52,514 nt of DNA from Saprospiraceae bacterium (GTDB taxonomy: Bacteria; Bacteroidota; Bacteroidia; Chitinophagales; Saprospiraceae), in the NCBI GenBank assembly GCA_016717655.1, contig JADKFC010000020.1, forward strand, positions 1 through 52,514, given 5' to 3'. The number at the start of each line of letters is the position of its first letter. Position 1 is the stretch's first letter. Position numbers and translations under genes: made by a program. The notes beneath the pieces were generated by a model. It was not told the origin of the DNA. It made no database searches and saw only the letters and a list, made by a program, of their open reading frames with translations. Shown one piece after another: positions 1 through 10,300 of the stretch.

Positions 1-1
1 G

Positions 2-1113
2 AGTATTACCTCTAAAACGCTAAGGGCGTTTGTGGACACCACACACCTGGATGAAAATGTTTCCAAAACATTAGAAAAAATTTTTACAGTTCCCCTTTCA
101 TTAGAAGAGAGAAATCAAATCATTGGACTGATTTTTAAGCTAACAAAGGCCCAATACACAGAACTCGCAGAAGGGATCTGGGAGGAAGCCAAAATCCACG
201 GCTTTGAGCTCAATGACAGTAATGCAGATAAAAAAGTAATGGGAGCCTTCAATTGGGTGGCCAGAACCATGAAAATGACAACTTCTATTTTTCTTGGAAG
301 ATTTTTTAATAAACAAACACCCAAGATAGTCATAGAGGGAGATTCCTGGTATGAGCACATTTTGATCAGGGATATTGTAGATTGGCTTATTCACTTGTCA
401 AAGTTCAGGATCTATACACTTGCCTATGGGGGCGACTGGCTGGCCAATTACATCAAAGAGGGGAAGTATCTTAAAAAACTGCTGAAAGAAAAACCAGATG
501 TATTTCTGCTCAGTGGCGGCGGTAATGATTTGGTAGTATAATCCCGGATAAAAGAATTAGTGCATAAAGAACCAGTTGTTTTGTCACCCGCGTTCAAACA
601 AAGCCTTGAAGCTGCTCTGGATCAGAGAACATCATTATCATCTGATGTGAAAAAACAGATCATAACCGGCCACCAATACCTCAATGACAAATTTTACATC
701 CTGATGAATGTGCTGGCCTTTGAATATGCCTTTATCCTTCAGAGCATTAAATTAGAACCTAGTATTAAGATGTGCACATCATTACCCACGGCTATGATTT
801 GGCCATACCTTCTAATGACAAAGGCAGCTTATTGAGGAAAATGTTTGACAATGGGGTGTGGCTTTACAACCCACTTGATATGGCTGGAATTACCGATAAG
901 CAGTTAAAAAAGTGTATTGTATGGGCCATGCTTTTTCATTTTAATGAAATCCTGAAATATTTTGAAACAAGAGAAGATCATTTTCACTACATCGATTGCC
1001 TCGGACTCGCCGGAGAAAATGATTGGGAAGATGAATTGCATTTAAAGAGTCCGATTTATAAATTAATTGCCGAGAAAATAAAACTAAAAATTGATCAAAT
1101 TATGCAAGGATGA
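2..1113 (+). pseudogene. SGNH/GDSL-type hydrolase, 5'-partial and broken
   Basis: The frame is open from the left edge, so the true start probably lies outside the window; the first internal start is a GTG at 32. Blocks of an SGNH hydrolase are visible: GDSW (nucleophile Ser, block I) at about residue 103, SGGGND (block III) just before a stop at 539-541, and DELH (block V, Asp and His) near the end. The frame continues in phase after the TAA (SRIKELV...), then needs a one-base shift near 765-772 to continue as HIITHGYDLAIPS. So one ancestral gene carries one nonsense and one frameshift lesion. SGNH enzymes hydrolyse esters or lipids; the substrate cannot be told. The lesions could be real decay or consensus errors. 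Confidence 0.7.
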
Positions 1114-1171
1114 CAAATGATTAAATCAAATATTTTTGTTATAATAGCGGTGTAAAAATAGTGAATATGGC

Positions 1172-1231
1172 ATGAGTAAAAACATCATCCTCTGCTGTGA
1201 CGGAACAGACAACATGTTGACAACAATTTGA
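1172..1231 (+). pseudogene. Scrap of a DUF2235 (Tle1-like) gene, N-terminus only
   Basis: A 19-codon frame reads MSKNIILCCDGTDN followed by a few residues and TGA. The string KNIxxCCDGTxN is the hallmark start of DUF2235 proteins, alpha/beta hydrolase-like proteins that include type VI phospholipase effectors. Nothing of the remaining domain follows in any frame, so this looks like a 5' remnant after deletion. The call rests on one short motif. Confidence 0.45.
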
Positions 1232-1334
1232 TATCCTGCCCGAGAATACCAAAACAGATCAGGCCATATGTTATATAGAATAAAAAATGTTATTTCATGG
1301 TGCTGATAATTTCAAGACCACTATGAAATAGAAA

Positions 1335-1451
1335 TTAAAGTTTCATCAAAACCATCCATTTCCCCTCACTAATCCCAAGCTGCCTAAGCTTTTCCCGTTT
1401 CACGCCAATCCAATTCAATTCGCTGCTATCTTTGCTGGCTGATAAGGACAT
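1335..1451 (-). CDS. Possible 38-aa protein
   Basis: A short minus-strand frame starts with ATG at 1451 and ends at 1335. An AGGAGG stretch (complement at 1458-1463) sits six bases upstream, a strong Shine-Dalgarno match that is unusual for Bacteroidota, where such sites are weak. The peptide is Lys/Trp-containing, has no signal peptide and resembles no family I know. It may equally be the tail of a lost gene. Confidence 0.25.
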   Translation of the reverse strand: MSLSASKDSSELNWIGVKREKLRQLGISEGKWMVLMKL

Positions 1452-1847
1452 TGATTTCCTCCTAACAAATTGTGTCCTCCTATTCATTTAATAGTGCTAA
1501 CAACCATTGATGATCGGGTTCATTGGAAGGTGGATTTTGTCATACTTTGGCAGGTATTGGATGCTTATTCATTTAATTTTGAGGTCAAAATCAGACAAAT
1601 GGGCCTTAGAACTACAGAGATCACAATCACTTAGCGAATCAACAAAATATTTAATCCATTAATTATCTGTACTTTATAAATTATAATATATTACATTTTT
1701 ACTTTAGACTGTTAATAGTAAAATATTTAAGTTTTGATGACTAATGATTGCTACTCCAACTAAAAAGGAGATTAGCCGCAGGTAAATTACCAATGCCATA
1801 ATTCTAATATCAATTAAAACAAAAACAACCTATTTTCCGTCTTCCTT
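1452..1847. other. Gene-free AT-rich stretch
   Basis: No frame of convincing length or composition is visible. The DNA is AT-rich and lies downstream of the adhesin gene. I see no clear terminator hairpin, no repeat family member and no RNA gene. Confidence 0.5.
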
Positions 1848-3212
1848 CTACTCCCCCGGACTCATTACTCCTCCCATATTCTGAAAATTACCATTAAAGC
1901 TGCCCTTACCTTTGTAGACGCCACCACTAACGTTTTTGAAAGAAGATCCGTTTTCCAGGATGATGGTGCCGTTGTTTTTTAACATCATATGATTGGACCA
2001 TGTGCCGGAAAGCACCCTTACGGTGACGCCTGCTGGAATGATATTGATCTCATTGGGTGAGGCATCAGCGTGAATGAGCACTTCTTGCATGGCAGTGCTG
2101 CCTGCCATATCTAAGGCATCTTCCAGGGTGGCATAACAAACGCCATCGTGACTGTAGACCACCGCCTGAATATTTAAGGCAGATGAATTGTCATTGCAAT
2201 CATCATTGTTGGTTACATAGCCCAAAGGTTGAGTGCATTCCGTTTTCACAGAATCTGCATTGCCATAACCATCACCATCCTGATCTTTGTAATATACTGT
2301 GGTGGCACAACTGCTAACGGTAAAGGTGTAGTTTGATTCATCGCAATCATTATTTAGAACACTTATCAAAGCTGTATGATTTCCCGCTGCCACCGGGGCA
2401 TACCTGATTTGAAAACTCAGGGCAGGGCCTCCTGATGTTATGCCTGTTGAGCTGGGTTGTGTGACTACAGAAAATTCAGCATCACCAGTAACAACTACAA
2501 TTGGCATGCCTGTAAGTTGTAAGGTTTGACTACCTATATTCTCAATCCCAAAGGTCTTATCCGTTTGACTTCCGGGACTCTGGGGACCAAAATCGGTAAA
2601 GTCAAGACTGCTGGTCATGTTGTCTCCATTTCCAATGGTTTGCCCATTGCCTGTCAGGTTTATTTCGGGATAAAGTACTGTTATCGTTTGTATACAAACA
2701 GATGTATTTCCGTTGCCATCATCTGCGGTCCAAGTAATGTTATTGATGCCTCGTTGATAAGGTTCTACAGCATTATTTGAAGGCAAAATGGCTAAGTTGC
2801 AATTGTCAGAAGCCGAAGCACTGCCAATGACTACGTTGCTTGCTGTGCATAAACCGGTATCAGTATTCACAGTTACATTTGCCGGACATGTTATCATTGG
2901 ATCTTCGTTATCGGTCACGGTCACGGTAAAACTGCACTGCGCAGTGTTGCCCGCTCCATCGGTTACTACAAAGGTGTTGGTGGTTACTCCCAATGGGAAC
3001 ATAGAACCGCCGGTCAATCCAGTCGTTTGAGTCGTCATAGACCCGCTGCAATTGTCTGTGCCTATTGGCGCTGCATAATTTACGACTGCACTGCACATAT
3101 TGACATCGGTGTCGACAGAACTATTGGCAGGACATGTTATCTGTGGATCTCCATTATCGGTCACGGTCGCGCGGTGTGTGCTACAAAGGGTGGTTACTCC
3201 CAATGGGAACAT
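1848..3212 (-). CDS. Adhesin C-terminal part (frame fragment 4)
   Basis: Two HYR repeats are followed by a choice-of-anchor-D-like domain (LDFTDFGPQSPGS ... NNDCDESNYTF), a short DxDxDGYG calcium-type motif, a right-handed-helix-like end (GTWSNHMMLKNNGTIILENG) and a stop after GGVMSPGE. That last motif normally opens a further segment (GGxxxPGNSxGT) in such surface proteins. No T9SS sorting domain follows, which suggests a shortened C-terminus or an unusual anchor. Confidence 0.65.
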   Translation of the reverse strand: MFPLGVTTLCSTHRATVTDNGDPQITCPANSSVDTDVNMCSAVVNYAAPIGTDNCSGSMTTQTTGLTGGSMFPLGVTTNTFVVTDGAGNTAQCSFTVTVTDNEDPMITCPANVTVNTDTGLCTASNVVIGSASASDNCNLAILPSNNAVEPYQRGINNITWTADDGNGNTSVCIQTITVLYPEINLTGNGQTIGNGDNMTSSLDFTDFGPQSPGSQTDKTFGIENIGSQTLQLTGMPIVVVTGDAEFSVVTQPSSTGITSGGPALSFQIRYAPVAAGNHTALISVLNNDCDESNYTFTVSSCATTVYYKDQDGDGYGNADSVKTECTQPLGYVTNNDDCNDNSSALNIQAVVYSHDGVCYATLEDALDMAGSTAMQEVLIHADASPNEINIIPAGVTVRVLSGTWSNHMMLKNNGTIILENGSSFKNVSGGVYKGKGSFNGNFQNMGGVMSPGE

Positions 3213-4036
3213 AGACCCGCCTGAACGGCGCTGGCTTGTGCTGCTGCCTGGGGGATATAATTTACACGCCAGTTGGCATCTGTGTCGACAGAACTATTGG
3301 CATGACAAGTTATCTGTGGATCTTCGTTATCGATCACTGTAACGGTAAAACTGCATTGTGCGGTGTTGCCCGCTCCATCGGTGACTACAAAGGTATTGGT
3401 GGTAACTCCCAATGGAAACATAGAGCCGCTTGTTAATCCTGCTGTCTGTGTGGTCAATGAACCACTACAATTATCTGTACCTACCGGTGATGTATAATTT
3501 ACGAAGGCACTGCACATATTGACATCTGTATCGACAGTACTACTAGCAGGACATGTTATATGTGGATCTTCGTTATCGGTCACGGTAACTGTAAAACTAC
3601 AAGCCGCGGTGTTGCCCGCTCCATCGCTTACTACAAAGGTATTGGTGGTAACTCCCAACGGAAACATAGACCCACCTGATAATCCAACGGTTTGAGTCGT
3701 CATAGACCCGCTGCAATTGTCTGTGCCAACAGGCGCTGTGTAATTTACGACCGCACTGCACATATTAACATCTGTGTCGACAGTACTACTAGCAGGACAA
3801 GTTATTTGTGGATCTTCGTTATCACTCACAGTAACAGTAAAACTACAAACTGCGGTGTTGCCCGATCCATCGGTGACTACAAAGGTATTGGTGGTAACTC
3901 CAGGTGCTGCCGCTGTGCCGGGGAAACCCGGGGGGAGGGGGGGGGTGGGCTCGTATCGGTCACGGCCGGTAAAACCTGCGGTGTTGCCGCTCTTACAAAG
4001 GTGTTGGTGGTACTCCCAATGGAAACATAGAACCAT
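3194..4036 (-). CDS. Adhesin continuation, HYR repeats (frame fragment 3)
   Basis: Three further HYR repeats are intact here. The first 45 or so codons, from DNA at about 3900-4015, are garbled: the DNA resembles a repeat unit with many deleted bases plus a G-run stretch of low complexity (3926-3949), unlike any other copy. The end (about 3170-3260) is garbled in the same way. Both are the pattern expected from poor consensus in a tandem repeat, so the protein is probably continuous in the cell. Confidence 0.6.
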   Translation of the reverse strand: MVLCFHWEYHQHLCKSGNTAGFTGRDRYEPTPPLPPGFPGTAAAPGVTTNTFVVTDGSGNTAVCSFTVTVSDNEDPQITCPASSTVDTDVNMCSAVVNYTAPVGTDNCSGSMTTQTVGLSGGSMFPLGVTTNTFVVSDGAGNTAACSFTVTVTDNEDPHITCPASSTVDTDVNMCSAFVNYTSPVGTDNCSGSLTTQTAGLTSGSMFPLGVTTNTFVVTDGAGNTAQCSFTVTVIDNEDPQITCHANSSVDTDANWRVNYIPQAAAQASAVQAGLCSHWE

Positions 4037-4304
4037 CGGTCAATCCAGCTGTCTGCGTGGTAATTGACCCACTGCAATTATCAGTGCCTACCGGCGCTGA
4101 ATAATTTACGACAGCACTGCACATATTGACATCTGTGTCAACAGAACTATTGGCTGGACAAGTTATCTGTGGATCTTCATTATCGGTCACGGTCACGGTA
4201 AAACTGCACTGCGCTGTGTTGCCCGATCCATCGGTAACTACAAAGGTATTGGTGGTAACTCCCAATGGGAACATAGACCCGCCTGATAACCCGGTTGTCT
4301 GCAT
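3993..4304 (-). CDS. Adhesin continuation, HYR repeats (frame fragment 2)
   Basis: This frame resumes the giant adhesin after a one-base shift. It holds the end of HYR repeat 3 and most of repeat 4 (DNEDPQITCPA ... GTDNCSGS ... FPLGV). It ends where a base is missing in the codons for GVTTNTF near 4011. It has no start of its own and should be read as part of the gene starting at 15579. Confidence 0.7.
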   Translation of the reverse strand: MQTTGLSGGSMFPLGVTTNTFVVTDGSGNTAQCSFTVTVTDNEDPQITCPANSSVDTDVNMCSAVVNYSAPVGTDNCSGSITTQTAGLTDGSMFPLGVPPTPL

Positions 4305-4326
4305 GGTACTTGATCCGCTGCAATTG

Positions 4327-7300
4327 TCACTGCCTATTGGCGCTGATATAATTTACTACAGCACTGCACATGCTGGCATCCGTGTCGACAGAACTATTGG
4401 CAGGACAAGTGATCTGTGGATCTTCGTTATCGGTCACGGTCACGGTAAAACTACAAACCGCGGTGTTGCCCGCTCCATCACTTACTACAAAGGTGTTGGT
4501 GGTTACTCCCAATGGGAACATAGAACCACTGGTTAATCCTGCTGTCTGTGTTGTCAATGAACCACTGCAATTATCTGTGCCTACTGGCGCTGCATAATTT
4601 ACTACTGCACTGCACATGTTGGCATCTGTGTCGACAGAACTAATGGCAAGACATGTTATCTGTGGATCTTCATTATCACTCAAAGTAACAGTAAAACTAC
4701 ATGCCGCGGTGTTGCCCGAACCATCGGTAACTACAAAGGTATTGGTGGTTACTCCCAATGGGAACATAGAACCGCCGGTCAATCCAGTCGTTTGAGTCGT
4801 CATAGACCCGCTGCAATTGTCAGTACCAACAGGCGATGTATAATTTACTATAGCACTGCACATGCTGACATCCGTGTTGACAGAACTACTCGCAGGACAA
4901 GTTATCTGTGGATCTTCGTTATCGGTTCCTGCATCCACCGTATGTGGCCCACTGCTGCTGGTGCATGTTATATTATTAACATCCCTGACATAGGCCGTAT
5001 AAGTAGAAGGGGGTAAATTTTCAAACAAACCGGTGGTATTTGAAAAATCTGAATTATCCAGTGAATATCGAATATCTGCTGCACTGTTGCAACTCAGACA
5101 AGTAGCCATTACTTCCAATGATCCATCGTCTGCACCAGGACAGCTTTCATCTTGTACCACTACATTATCAATAGCGATGCTACAATCTACCTGACCTGAC
5201 ACAACAAAACGATATATTGCTTCATCACAATCATTGCTCAACACCACCACCGTATCCGTATGCACACCTGCCAGCGTAGGTTGATATTTTATAGAAAAAG
5301 GTAAGGCGGCACCTGATACTGCTATAGAAGCTGACGCAGGTTGTGTGCTGACGCTGAAGTGAGAATTATTTTTTAACATTACCCTTGGAGAACCCGTCAG
5401 ACTCAGTGAAGCCGTACCCAGATTCTGCAGGTTAAAACTATTAGTTACCGAACTTCCAATGCTGACTTCTCCAAAATCGGTATTGTCATTTAGCTCGGGC
5501 ATCAAATCCTCATCCTCGATGGTCATGCCATTGCCAGTGATATTGAGGTCAGATGCAGTAACAGTAACTAGTTGATTAAAAACTTGTGAATTGCCCGCCT
5601 GGTCGGTGGCTGTCCATACAACAGTGGTAAGTCCAATCGGATAAATACCTCCCATAGGTGCGTTATTAGCAACCGTTATGTTGGCAGTCAATGTACAGTC
5701 ATCTGAAACAGTGGGTGTACCCAAACTAATACCCGTAGCTGTACATCCTGTATTGACCACCGAACTTTTGGCGGTAAGTCCTGAAATGGTGGGCTTGGTC
5801 AAGTCATTCAAACTTACCGTATAAGACTGTGAAGGACTCAGGCATTGGTTGGCATCTCTGATCTGATAAGTGTAACTTCCTGCACACAGTGAAGACACCG
5901 GTGTACTGCCCACAATGGTGTAAGGTGGTGTACCCTGGGATATGTTGAGGTTGACAAAACCATTACAGCTAACACAGGTGGTTGTACTTACAGTATTGGC
6001 AGTAAATGACGGAGGATTGACTACGGTAATTTGTTTTGCCTCTGTATCCGTACAACCATTGAGATCTGTAACTGTTAAGACCACATTGTAATTTCCGGCC
6101 GTAGCAAACGTATTGCCAGCCACCCTTGTGTTGGCTGTATTGCTGTCACCAAAATTCCAAGCATACTGAAAGCCTGCTGTATTGGGCAAGCCTGTAAAGG
6201 TAATGGCCACATTGGTACAATTGGATACCGTATTGCTATAGCTTGCTGTCAATTGCGCATAAGAGTTTACTACTGCAGTTGCCGTAGCAACACAACTATT
6301 GGCATCGGTAACCGTCACAGTATAGGTGCCCGCCGCCAAATTGGTAGGTGTGCCCAGAGTGGAGCCATTGTTCCAGAGATAGGATAGCGGGGCAGCTCCG
6401 GTTGGAGCCGCAGCCATTACAGTACCTGTCAGTGTGCCAAAACAAACTGTAGAGCCTGTGGCTGATGCTGTAAAGCCATATGAAGCTGGTTGGGTTATAC
6501 TCACCTCTTGCGACATGGTGCAGCCTGCATCATCGGTAACGGTTACAGTATAAGTACCAGGCGATAAATTGGTAATAGTTGCTGCTGTTGCCAAATTATT
6601 CCATCGGTAGGAATAAGGGCTCACACCTCCTGTAACCACTGCTGTGATAGAACCATTGTTAGGTACTGGGCAAGTTGCATTGGTGGGAGATAAGGTGACA
6701 TTAAGGCTGCTTAGATTTACAAAATTCCAGCCATTGTTATTGCTGTTATTAATGGATTGAGAGGCATTAAAAATAGCGCCTCCAGTGGCGTGGATGTCGG
6801 TGAGATCGAGGAATCTCAAATTTAAGATACCACTACTTTTTGATAAAGTAGCCGCATTACCTGAAGTAGTTGCATCCAGGATCAAATAATCTTCGCAAGC
6901 ACCACCCAGATTAAAGTTGGTCGCAGTTTGAAAAGAACCACTTTCCAAGGTAAGATGGGTAGAACCTCCTGCCGTAAAACCATTGAAAATATTATTTCCC
7001 GTAATCTCGCCTGACATTGATGTAGTCGTAGTGTAAACAACGTTGTTATAGGTTAGCCCACCTCCATAAAAATCCACATCACCATTGTTACTCAACAGCC
7101 GAACGGTGCTTGTGCCCGCATTAAATGTAATTGCTGTATTGTCCTGAACATCCCAGGCGCCTTCATTGATCACTACTTCACTTGCGCCTAAATTGATGGT
7201 TTTGGTGTTGACAGAATTGATAATGAGGTTTGTGGTAGTAATGGGTTGACCACCCGTATTGACAATGCCATCGCTAATGGTAAGATTTCCGGATACCGAA

Positions 7301-10300
7301 ATAGGTTGTGATATATTATAGCCCCCAGTACTCTGGCTGGCATCAAAGGTAAGTTGAGTTAACTGTTTGTTGTTGAGTTTTACATTGTTAAGCGCAGTGG
7401 TACCCTTCAGCTTCCATTCGCCTGGCCATGTGATGTTCATATTAGGGCTCAGGGTAAGATCTCCATAAATTTCAAGATTGGTGGCGGAACCTTCAAAAGT
7501 TGGGTTGAAGAGGGAGGCTAACCAATCCATGTCGGCACAAACTCCATTAATATCCAGGGTTACTATTTGTCCAGCCGCTGTAAATGAGTTGGCATCAAAA
7601 TATACATGATCTACCACGGTTGGAGGCGTCAATTGTTTGTTGGTACCCCCTGATGAGGTTGCCCAGTGGTTGGGATCCGACCAATTGCCACTGCCACCGA
7701 CCCAATAATAACCTACGCAGTTATCATTGAAGGTAATGCCCATGTTGTTTCCCAAATCCACTCCATTGAGACCTCCCAAAAAAGTAGCGCCTCCAATGGC
7801 GTTGATGTCTTTGATCCAGATGTAATCAAAACACATGTTGTCGTTAGCCCTTGAGATGGTAGCCCTTGTGCCATCTGTAGTGGATTGCATAAAGATGGGT
7901 TGACCTCCAGTGCCCAAGACTTGCATCGGACCATTGAAGGTCTGGGTGAGGTTGGCGGCAAATTTGATCCTTGTATTTCTTCCCACAGAAATAAAATTGC
8001 CAAAGGTATTGGATGTGGTAAATGTAGCGGTTGGCCCCTGGATACCGAGCGAAAGGATCACAAATGTATTAAAACTATTGGATGCCGTCACATTAAACAA
8101 GGGTATGTTGTTGGTGAGATCGTAGTTTTGACGAAGGGTGAAAGTACCAAAGGTATTAGAGCCCGAAATGGTCACATCTTTTCGGTTGACATAAGCCACC
8201 AAAAAATCATCAAATATATTGTTGCCGTTGATGGTAATTGTTAAGTTAGAGGTATTATCATGTTGAATCGTCACATCGCTATAGGTTTTATTTCCTCCAC
8301 TAAATACAAAATTAGCCGCATTACCCGACTGGATCAATAATTGTGCTGTACCCATGGTGAGTACATTCGAAACATTGGTACTAATTTCCCACGACTCACG
8401 CACCAATACCTGTGCGCTGGAGGTAAAATTCAATTCTTTCGCACTGGAGTTGTTGCCAAAAAAGTTTTTCCCAAAATCAACATTGAAGCCATTGGAAATC
8501 AACTTGCCTGTTGTCATATTGGTGGTAAATGCCGGATCAACTAAAAAATGATCCATCAAAGTGAGAGATGATCCTGATACTCCGGCAAAATAAACATTGT
8601 CGGCGAATATTTTTCCGGCCATATCGATCTGGTAACTGCCTGCCAATGTATTAAAGCTAACATAGTTTTGATGGGTCCAGCTTACGCTTGGATTGAGCGT
8701 AATGGATTTGTTGATATTCAAAACATTGGTATACCCTGATCCTAAAAAAGGCCTGGTCCATTGCCACCTCATGGCATCGTTGATAACCAAGTCGCCATTG
8801 ACAGTGAGAGCCCTGCCATTGATGGAGTTGGAGGTAAATCCAAAACCCGGATTGTACAAGGCCCCACTCCAAATCATATTGTTAACTGTCGCATTGACGT
8901 TGAGAGTTACAAACTGATTGCTGGCCGTAAATGAATTTTGATCAAAGACCACATTGTCTTCGGGTTCGGGGATCTTACAGCCATTGGAAACACCACCACT
9001 GGTCAAAGCCCAGTGACTTACTTCACTCCAGTTGCCCGTACCACCAATCCAGTAATAAGTCAAAGGTGGTTCTACTGATGAAGTCCACCCCGTAGTGCTT
9101 GTATTGGATGTATTGGTAGCTGTAAAGTTGGCGCCGCCTGTTACCGTGTGGGTTGAAAGTATGCCATAATTCAGTGTCACCGAACCGGATGTTTTGGTAA
9201 TTTTTGAAGTAGTTTGGTTTTGCCCTAAAATTCGGGATTGCCTGGAACAATTTGAAGTTGCAACAAAATCATTGGTGATGGTAATATTAGAATTACTGCC
9301 AATCAGCATATCAAAGCCCTGACTCAATTCCAACCGATCGATGGTCGTATTGGATAAAAATTCAGGGTCAGGTATGCCAGTGCCGGTTGTCGTGATTTTC
9401 ACCTTACCCAGGGTTTTATTGCCCGTTTGAGAAACAATTCTTGAAGTACCGTTAACACTCTGCATGGTGATATCCGTCACGGTCATGGCATTGATCAGTG
9501 ATAGCGATGAAGATGCGCTTCCGTTGACGGTTGCCGTATAATTGCCATAATTGGCGTTGGTAGCTTGGAGCGTTGTGGAAACAGAGCCTGAGACGGAAGA
9601 AACATTGATATTGCCCACTGTATGTGCACCGTTAGAAAATACTGTATTTATGGTTCCACTGGTTGTGCCGTTGATATTGACACTGCCTATGGTGTGGGTT
9701 CCGGTTTGGAAATTGGAATTTACTGTAGACGTGCTGCTATGGGTAACGTTGTAGTTTGTGATATTTTGACCGGTACCATTCATGTTTACATTGATGATTC
9801 GTGCACCCCGGGTAGTTAAATTGAAAGTACCAATCTGGTTATTGTTGTTTGTAAAATTAAGATTGCTAGTTGTAAATGGAGACCCTTCAAAGTTGCCAGT
9901 AAACGTTCCTATGATCTGGGTGCCTTGCACATTGAGGTCTTCCGCTGCATTGGTACGCCAGTTGACTAATAGACTGTTAAAAGTGTTGTTATTATTGATA
10001 TTGGCGTGATAGCCTGTACTCCCATTGTTGTAATATTTATAAATTTCCACATCGTAATAGGTTTTATTACCCCCATTAAAATTGATGGTAACAAACGTGG
10101 TATTAAAGTCTAAAATCAATTTTGAGGTTCCCATATTGAGCACCGTGTTTACATCGGTAGCCACTCTCCAATCATAACCCGCTCTGAGTTCTGCGGTGCC
10201 GGTGAAATTGAGATTCCTTGCCCGGGTGCCAAGGCTGGCCTCAAAAAATCTACCAAAATTTACATTGAAGCCTCCGGAGATAAGATTACCCGCTGTAAAA

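Larger units (their letters stand above)
2860..4935 (-). repeat. Tandem HYR-domain repeats, unit about 246 bp
   Basis: Roughly nine to ten units of 245-247 bp encode about 82 residues each, with the frame DNEDPQITCPAxSSVDTD ... GTDNCSG ... FPLGVTTNTFVV. The units are highly similar at DNA level, so the region can recombine and is hard to assemble. Three frame breaks (about 3.2, 4.0 and 4.35 kb) fall inside it and none in the preceding 11 kb of the gene. Confidence 0.85.

Noticed and set aside
2526..4597. Plus-strand frames opposite the HYR repeats
   Set aside because: They are shadows of a repetitive minus-strand gene and repeat with the same period.
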